A stretch of DNA of 57,144 nt from Kiritimatiellia bacterium (lineage in GTDB: Bacteria > Verrucomicrobiota > Kiritimatiellia > RFP12 > UBA1067), in NCBI GenBank assembly GCA_027858965.1, contig JAQIBS010000081.1:1-57144 (forward strand), read 5' to 3'. A program made the position numbers and the translations under genes. Positions 51,150-57,144 of this stretch are shown piece after piece; position 1 is the stretch's first letter; each line of letters starts with the position of its first letter. The notes below the pieces were generated by a model, which saw only the letters and a list, made by a program, of their open reading frames with translations, made no database searches and had not been told where the DNA came from.

Positions 51150-54100
51150 ATGGTAATTTTAACAACAATGTATTGTCTATTACTACTACCTGACTTTTCA
51201 CGGAGTTTATTTCGTGCGTTTGCGGCTGTTCTGTGTTGCGCCCTCCCTTTTGCTACGCGGGGCGACAGCGTGATCGTCTTCAATGAAGTCATGTATCACC
51301 CTGCCACCAATGAGACGGCGTTCGAGTGGGTCGAGTTTTATAATCAAAATGCCGTCGATGTGGATGTGGGGACATGGCGGATCTCGGGCGGGATCAATTA
51401 CACCTTTCCTGGCGGCACTGTCATCAGGGGAGGTGGATATCTTGTGGTGGCGATTGCCCCGGCGGCGCTTATGGCTCAGGCGGGGCTCAGCAATGTCCTG
51501 GGGCCGTTCACAGGTCGGCTGTCGAACGGCGGGGAACAGATCAGGCTGCGCGATCTTACTGATCGGGTGATGGACGAACTTGATTACGGGACCGACGGAG
51601 AGTGGCCGGCTGGGGCCGACGGATCCGGTATGTCGCTGGCCAAGAAGCAACTGAATCTGGCCAGCCAGTCGGCAGAGAGCTGGACGGTGAGCCGACAGTC
51701 GGGTGGCACCCCCGGTGCTTTCAACAGCCCTGCGGAGATCACGCCCGTGCCGTCGCTGGCCTTTAACGAGCTCGCCGCCGCGAGCACTTCCAACTTCTGG
51801 CTCGAAATCATTAACGCAGGTCAAGATGCTGTGGAACTGGCGGGCGTGGAAATCTTTCCGTCTGGCGGTGCTAGTTACGCTTTTCCGTCCGGAGTGCTCG
51901 AACCTGGTGGCATCGTCGGACTCGCGCAGGCGCAGCTTGGGTTCGGCGCGGCAGACCAGGATAAGCTTTTTCTTACGGCAACGGGACGTTCCAATTTAAT
52001 GGATGCGGTCACAGTGCGAACCAGTTTGTGCGGTCGCTTTCCCGACGGCACCGGTGACTGGATGTATCCGTTGCAGTCAACGCCCGGAGGAACGAACGAG
52101 GTCAGGCTTTGCAAGGATATCGTCATCAACGAAATGATGTATCATGCGCCGCCCAGCGACTCGGTGCCAGTTGTGACGAGTAATCTCACGCTTGTGGCTG
52201 TCGCCGGTCTGTGGTGCTACAACGACACCGGTACGGATCTGGGGACGGCGTGGCGCGAGTCGGCTTATGACGACAGCGCGTGGTCAAGCGGAGCGGGATT
52301 GTTCGCTTTTAACACCGGCTTGCTGCCTGCATCCGTTGGCACCGTGCTTGCGGCTAGCCGAGCTACCACTTATTTCCGCACGAGCTTTACCTTCAGCGGC
52401 GCCACGAGCAACGTCACTTTCAACGTGCGCCCGGTCGTTGACGACGGCGCTGTGTTTTATCTGAATGGGGTGGAAATGTACCGGCAGAACATGCTTGCGG
52501 GGCCCGTTGTCTACTCGACATCCGCGATCGATCCGGTGGACGATGCGGATTACGCTGACCCCATCGTCGTGTCGTCCGAGAGGCTGGTGCAGGGTGTGAA
52601 TGTGCTGGCCGTCGAGGTGCACCAAGCCGCTTCCGCAACCGAATCAAGTGGTATCGTACTGGACGGCGGCGGGCTGGAACTTGTTCAGGAAGGGCCGTTC
52701 GACGGCACTCCTTCGATGAATCTGGCTCGCCAGCCGGGGGCGGTGCCTTTCGCCATTGATTCGCTCGCAGGCTACTCTTACCATGATGTCGTCGGTCTGA
52801 CGGACGGCATCTACGGCAACAGCCATTCGTGGATTGGAAATTCCGGCAGCCCAGGTTATGCGGGTGTGCGCTTCGGCTGGCAGTACACTATCAGCGGCTT
52901 CGCCTTCGGGCGCGATAACCTCGGCGTCTACAGCGACCGCACCCTCGGCACCTACACGCTGCAATTCACTCGGGTGGCCTCGCCAGGCACCGGCACTCCG
53001 GTCACGGGCAATGCCGATACCGGCTGGGAAAACATCGGCACGCTGAATTATCAGAGCGCAGGCACTGGTTCATTCATAGCGCCGTCGCGGCGGCACCGCT
53101 TCACGTTCGCTCCGGTGGATGCTACGGGCATCCGGCTACTCGTGCCATACACCGGATCTGGTTCAGGCATCTGCATCGATGAACTCGAAGTAAATCCTTC
53201 GGATATGAGTGGCGATGTCGCGTTCGGCGCGGAAATCACCCTCACCACCACGCTCGCGCCCGCCGCACCCTACGAGAAGTCTGACGAGGAATGGGTCGAG
53301 CTGCTCAATCGCTCAACCAATGCGGTGGATCTAACGGGTTGGCGGCTGGACGCGGGGATAGATTTTGCATTTACCAACGGACCGGTCATCCCGCCGGGGG
53401 GCTACATAGTCGTCGCTCGCGACGCTGCTGCGCTGCGTCTGAAGTGGCCGGAGCGCGCGGCGAGTATGGTCGGCGATTTTTCGGGCAGGCTCCAAGGGGG
53501 CGAGCGCTTCCTGCTGCGGGACGCAGCGGGTAATCCCGTCGACGAGACTCGGGTTTTCGAGGGCGGTTGGAGCGATGGCGGCGGGTCGAGCCTTGAACTG
53601 CGCGACCCTGAAGCGGATCACGTGAACCGCAGTGCCTGGGCCGACAGCGACGAAATCGCCAAGAGCGCATGGCAGACCGTGGCCTATCGCATGGTCGCTG
53701 GCCAGAACTATGGGCCGACGCTTTGGAACGAGTTCCGCATCGGTTTGCTCGATGAGGGCGTGGTGCTTCTCGACGACGTGAGCTTAGTGCGTGACCCGGA
53801 TGGGGCGCAGGAACAGCTCATCCAGAACGGAAACTTTGAGACGACTGCCGGCAATACCCACTGGCGCTTCCTTGGCCACCATCGCGGCGAGTTCGTGACT
53901 GATCCTGACAACGTCGGAAACTCTGTTCTCAAGCTCTCGGCCGCTGCCCGTGCGGTGATGAACCACAACCACGTCGAGACGACCTTGCTCAACAACACAC
54001 CGATCGTGGACGGGCAACTCTACGAAGTCAGCTATCGCGCCCGCTGGGTTGCCGGCTCCCCGCAAGTCAGCACTCGCGCCTATTTCAGCAAACTGGCAAA

Positions 54101-56594
54101 GACGATCGTGCTCGCCGTACCCGCTCGGATGGGCTCACCGGCAGAACCGAACTCACGTCGGGTGACGAACGCCGGGCCGACCTTTTCGGAGCTGCAGCAC
54201 TCGCCTGTCATGCCCGCGCCTGATGAGTCTGTGATTATTTCGGTGCGTGCCTCCGACCCGGACGGCATCGCCTCGGCCACGCTGAATTATCGGGTCAATC
54301 CGGCAACCTCTTTCACTGCGCTGTCGATGACGCTGCAGCCTACCGGCGCGTGGACAGGGAATCTCCCCGGTCAAACCGCCGGGAAGATCGTCCAGTTCTA
54401 CGTGACCGCGCTGGACGGCAGCGGCATCTCTGCATCGGCACCGGCGAAGGGGTCGGACTCGCGTGCGCTCTACCAGGTGGTTGATACGCAGGAGACAGCG
54501 TTGTTAACACATGAGCTGCGCCTTATTATGCTTGATGCAGACCGTGACTTCATGTTCCAACCGACCAACGTGATGAGCAACGCGCGGAATGGCGCGACTT
54601 TTATTTACGATCGAATGGAAGTTTTCTATGATGCGGCCGCCCGCCTACAGGGATCTGTCGCCAGCCGTATCCGCGATGGTGACGATTATGTGTCCTACGA
54701 CATCGCCATGCCGTCAGACCATCTGTTTCGCGGTGTGCAGAACAACATCGGCATCGACCGCTCAGGGCGCTCCCCGACCCGGCGAGGGCAGGACGAGATG
54801 GTGATCTTTCAGATGTTTCATCGTGCCGGAATCCCGATCCCATACCACGACCTATGCACTTTCATTTCGCCGCTTACCGTGCACACAGGGACCGCCATTC
54901 TTCAGTTGGCCGGCTACGGTAAAAGTTTCATTGATGAGCAATACGACGAGGAAGGGTCCGTGTTCAACATGGACATCACCTATGAGCCGAGCACCACCGT
55001 CACCTCGGCAGATCCCGAGTCCGCCAAGCTCCCTGTCCCGCTCCAGACGCATATAGGCACTGACTTTACCGACCTCGGCGACAAGGAACAATATCGTTCG
55101 CCCTTCGACATTCGCAAGGGGAATCGTCGTGATGACTACTCAGGGCTGATGCTCCTGTGCCAGGTGATGGCGTTACCTCAGGCGGATTTCGACTCCCGGA
55201 TTGCCGGTGTGCTGGATGTGGACCAGGCTTTGCGCATGGCCGCGATGGAGATTCTTTGCGGCATCAACGACACCTACATCAGTTCCGCCGTAGGCCAGCT
55301 CCCGCATAACCTGCGGCTGATCACCTTTCCAGACGGTGATCCGGCGCAATTGCTTGCGTGGGACATGGATTTCGCCTTCAGCGCGGCCACCGACAGCTCC
55401 ATCTTCATCAATTCGGGCTTCAATCTTGGCAAACTTATGAATAACACCGCCTTCCGGCGGCTTTATCTGTCTCACGTCAACGATCTCTGTCAGACGGCCT
55501 TCAACACCGACTATATTAACTCATGGCTCACCCATTATGGTAGCGTCGTGGACCAGGATTTTTCCGGCGCTTCGAGCTACATTTCGAGCCGTCGCGCCTT
55601 TGCGCTGACGCAATTGCCGACGCAAGTGCCCTTCGCCATCTCCTCGAATGCTGGCAACGGGTTCTCTGTCAACACGAACGTAGTCGTTCTCGCCGGTACC
55701 GGCTGGCTTGACGTGTACGGGTTCGAAGTGAACGGCATTCCCTATGCTGCAAACTGGTCAAGCCTTACGAATTGGTCGCTCACCCTGCCGCTTGGAGCGG
55801 GCGAAAATGTCCTCGCCGTCCAGGCTGTGGACTGCTGCGGGAATCTGCTGACGAATCTCATTGACATGATCACGGTCACGAACACCGTTCCGGCTGCGCA
55901 ACTGCCTGTGGTTATCAACGAATGGATGGCCGATAATGACGGCCCCGGCGGCTTCGCCGACCCAGCAGATGGATTGTTTCAGGATTGGTTCGAGCTGTTG
56001 AATCCCAACTCGAGCGCGGTTAATCTCGGGGGCTTCTACCTTACCGACAATCTCGCCAACCCGACCAAGTTTGCCATACCGTCAAACACTGTCATCGCCG
56101 CGCATGGTTTCCTGCTCGTATGGGCAGATGAGAATGGCACTCAGAATTCGTCCACGAGCAGCTGTCTGCATGCGAATTTTAAACTGAGCAAGGGCGGCGA
56201 AGCGTTGGGGCTTTTTGCCCCCGACGGCTTTTCGGTTCAACATGCGGTGACGTTCGGAACGCAATACCAGAACGTAAGCCAGGGCCTCTTCCCTGATGGC
56301 GCAGTCGGCAATATCTTTCTGATGACGAACTGGACACCCATGACATCCAACAGCATTGATGCACCGCCGCCCCCGAACATCGCGGGCCTTCTGCTTGATT
56401 CCGACGGATCTTTCTCCTTCAGTTTTGCGACCTCGCCTGGGCGCATTTATCAGGTGCAGTTCGCCGAGGATCTCCGAATGCCGGCCTGGTTGCCCCTGAC
56501 TGTCCTGCGCGCGCCGGCCGCCATCCTTCCGGTCAAGGATGACACCACCGCTGGAAAGGCGCGGCGATTCTACCGCGTTCTACTACTCGAATGA
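51150..56594 (+). CDS. Lamin-tail/CotH-like secreted multidomain protein
   Basis: This 1814-residue exported protein has a hydrophobic signal near residues 7-38. It has lamin-tail domains at about 40-140 (VIVFNEVMYHPATN) and 197-270. A further lamin-tail domain starts at about 323 (DIVINEMMYHAPP) and appears to resume only at about 711 (DEEWVELLNRSTNAVDLTGW). In the interval are a galactose-binding-like part and a discoidin-like module (523-690, GLTDGIYGNSHSWIGN). Residues about 1115-1490 form a CotH-like kinase region (LLAWDMDFAFS). A lamin-tail domain at about 1586-1700 (PVVINEWMADNDG) and the shared C-terminal module (RIYQVQFAEDLRMPAW to RRFYRVLLLE) follow. CotH proteins are atypical kinases of exported proteins. 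The DNA looks more GC-rich than most of the window. The start could also be ATG 51168; the ribosome-binding site is weak. Confidence 0.88.
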   Translation: MVILTTMYCLLLLPDFSRSLFRAFAAVLCCALPFATRGDSVIVFNEVMYHPATNETAFEWVEFYNQNAVDVDVGTWRISGGINYTFPGGTVIRGGGYLVVAIAPAALMAQAGLSNVLGPFTGRLSNGGEQIRLRDLTDRVMDELDYGTDGEWPAGADGSGMSLAKKQLNLASQSAESWTVSRQSGGTPGAFNSPAEITPVPSLAFNELAAASTSNFWLEIINAGQDAVELAGVEIFPSGGASYAFPSGVLEPGGIVGLAQAQLGFGAADQDKLFLTATGRSNLMDAVTVRTSLCGRFPDGTGDWMYPLQSTPGGTNEVRLCKDIVINEMMYHAPPSDSVPVVTSNLTLVAVAGLWCYNDTGTDLGTAWRESAYDDSAWSSGAGLFAFNTGLLPASVGTVLAASRATTYFRTSFTFSGATSNVTFNVRPVVDDGAVFYLNGVEMYRQNMLAGPVVYSTSAIDPVDDADYADPIVVSSERLVQGVNVLAVEVHQAASATESSGIVLDGGGLELVQEGPFDGTPSMNLARQPGAVPFAIDSLAGYSYHDVVGLTDGIYGNSHSWIGNSGSPGYAGVRFGWQYTISGFAFGRDNLGVYSDRTLGTYTLQFTRVASPGTGTPVTGNADTGWENIGTLNYQSAGTGSFIAPSRRHRFTFAPVDATGIRLLVPYTGSGSGICIDELEVNPSDMSGDVAFGAEITLTTTLAPAAPYEKSDEEWVELLNRSTNAVDLTGWRLDAGIDFAFTNGPVIPPGGYIVVARDAAALRLKWPERAASMVGDFSGRLQGGERFLLRDAAGNPVDETRVFEGGWSDGGGSSLELRDPEADHVNRSAWADSDEIAKSAWQTVAYRMVAGQNYGPTLWNEFRIGLLDEGVVLLDDVSLVRDPDGAQEQLIQNGNFETTAGNTHWRFLGHHRGEFVTDPDNVGNSVLKLSAAARAVMNHNHVETTLLNNTPIVDGQLYEVSYRARWVAGSPQVSTRAYFSKLAKTIVLAVPARMGSPAEPNSRRVTNAGPTFSELQHSPVMPAPDESVIISVRASDPDGIASATLNYRVNPATSFTALSMTLQPTGAWTGNLPGQTAGKIVQFYVTALDGSGISASAPAKGSDSRALYQVVDTQETALLTHELRLIMLDADRDFMFQPTNVMSNARNGATFIYDRMEVFYDAAARLQGSVASRIRDGDDYVSYDIAMPSDHLFRGVQNNIGIDRSGRSPTRRGQDEMVIFQMFHRAGIPIPYHDLCTFISPLTVHTGTAILQLAGYGKSFIDEQYDEEGSVFNMDITYEPSTTVTSADPESAKLPVPLQTHIGTDFTDLGDKEQYRSPFDIRKGNRRDDYSGLMLLCQVMALPQADFDSRIAGVLDVDQALRMAAMEILCGINDTYISSAVGQLPHNLRLITFPDGDPAQLLAWDMDFAFSAATDSSIFINSGFNLGKLMNNTAFRRLYLSHVNDLCQTAFNTDYINSWLTHYGSVVDQDFSGASSYISSRRAFALTQLPTQVPFAISSNAGNGFSVNTNVVVLAGTGWLDVYGFEVNGIPYAANWSSLTNWSLTLPLGAGENVLAVQAVDCCGNLLTNLIDMITVTNTVPAAQLPVVINEWMADNDGPGGFADPADGLFQDWFELLNPNSSAVNLGGFYLTDNLANPTKFAIPSNTVIAAHGFLLVWADENGTQNSSTSSCLHANFKLSKGGEALGLFAPDGFSVQHAVTFGTQYQNVSQGLFPDGAVGNIFLMTNWTPMTSNSIDAPPPPNIAGLLLDSDGSFSFSFATSPGRIYQVQFAEDLRMPAWLPLTVLRAPAAILPVKDDTTAGKARRFYRVLLLE

Positions 56595-56754
56595 CCCGAC
56601 GGTATCAGCAAACTACGTTGCCAAGAAACTGACTTTGGATTATATTAAGGGAACTTTGCTGCTGTTACGGTAAGGTTACCGGTCCGCGCATGGCACGACC
56701 CCGGTTTAAGTAATAAGTTGAAGTTTAAGTCATATGTGGTCGTCCTTAAACTTA

Positions 56755-56815
56755 ATATTTCAACTTAAACTGCCCTGACGAGGCAGCGACATGTTTGTCT
56801 TGCCCTTCGGTGAAT
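56755..56815 (+). repeat. Long dispersed repeat, copy 2
   Basis: AACTTAAACTGCCCTGACGA and then CATGTTTGTCTTGCCCTTC match 40981-41070 in order, with a shorter middle. Confidence 0.7.
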
Positions 56816-56966
56816 GGCCTAGGTCGGCTTTGGCTCCAGCCGGTGTGGTTTCAATGTTAGCTTAAGCTCAAGCGTGACTGGAGCCGCCTGCCATGAGCTT
56901 GTCGAATGACGAACTTTAGTAGCTATTCGCTCAACTACTGTTACAAAAAACAAGAAATTCGCGATA

Positions 56967-57002
56967 GTTAAAGTGGTTAAAATTGTTAAAAAGGTTGAAA
57001 TG
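56967..57002. repeat. Nonanucleotide tandem repeat GTTAAANNN
   Basis: Four 9-bp units run GTTAAAGTG, GTTAAAATT, GTTAAAAAG and GTTGAAATG. Confidence 0.75.
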
Positions 57003-57144
57003 GTTTTCTTCTCTGATATGACTATATGACATATTAACTCATTACGATGTAGTTTTTTATTCTATGCAACGCGTAGCGTTGTTGACTAATGCAGTGATGC
57101 ATATTGCACAAACTGTTCAATGAATGAGAAAAGATTTGCATATC

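Larger units (their letters stand above)
56595..57144. other. Terminal intergenic region with dispersed and nonamer repeats
   Basis: No gene is seen in these 550 bases. Positions 56755-56815 are copy 2 of a repeat also present at 40981-41070. Positions 56967-57002 hold four 9-bp units. The rest is AT-rich with no recognised RNA or protein gene. Confidence 0.6.

Overview
The window most likely comes from a Gram-negative bacterium of the PVC superphylum, with Kiritimatiellota, Lentisphaerota or Verrucomicrobiota the best guesses. This is inferred from gene content, not from a marker gene. The evidence is a formylglycine-type sulfatase, Tat-exported Gfo/Idh and TIM-barrel proteins, HEAT-like, lamin-tail/CotH and HzsA-like proteins, autotransporter-like repeat proteins, and a giant protein with chlamydial Pmp-like GGA(I)/FxxN repeats. 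No rRNA, tRNA or CRISPR array was seen. The DNA reads as chromosomal: 26 intact genes, one gene remnant, and repeat-rich intergenic regions.

Layout. 0.2-10.2 kb: an exported subtilisin-like protease, a short HEAT-like protein, a Tat-exported Gfo/Idh/MocA oxidoreductase, a sulfatase with a C-terminal LamG-like domain, a REP-associated (RAYT/Y1) transposase with a DprA-like tail, an OsmC-type peroxidase and a dihydrolipoyl-dehydrogenase-like flavoprotein. 10.3-21.9 kb: one 3859-codon gene for a modular beta-helix surface protein. 22.5-25.8 kb: a Tat-exported haloacid-dehalogenase-like protein, an M14 carboxypeptidase and a TIM-barrel lipoprotein. 26.0-35.1 kb: a heavy-metal efflux operon (TolC-like, tandem CCxGC metal-binding protein, CusB-like, CusA-like, Cys-rich lipoprotein), an antitoxin remnant and a glutathione-peroxidase-like lipoprotein. 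35.4-40.9 kb: an ArsR-type regulator with a near-perfect sigma70 promoter and a predicted leaderless mRNA, coupled to an MMPL/RND exporter, a LolA-like carrier and an outer-membrane beta-barrel. 41.1-42.8 kb: a CoA-disulfide-reductase-like enzyme fused to rhodanese. 42.9-56.6 kb: a cell-surface locus with an autotransporter-like protein, an IclR regulator and an HzsA-like di-heme protein on the minus strand, next to a divergent 1814-codon lamin-tail/CotH protein.

How the genes may work together. The first third and the carboxypeptidase region suggest extracellular degradation of sulfated polysaccharide and protein. The middle holds two trans-envelope machines: a tripartite metal pump with accessory metal carriers, and an ArsR-controlled MMPL/LolA-like/barrel set that may move lipid or hydrophobic cargo. 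The last 14 kb is the best candidate for an undescribed system: three adjacent exported proteins share the same discoidin-like module, with an IclR regulator between them.

Intergenic DNA is crowded with short-period tandem repeats (6, 7, 8 and 9 bp units, a different unit at each site) and REP-like palindromes. One palindrome lies inside the signal-peptide region of the HzsA-like gene, and a RAYT transposase that could mobilise such elements is present.
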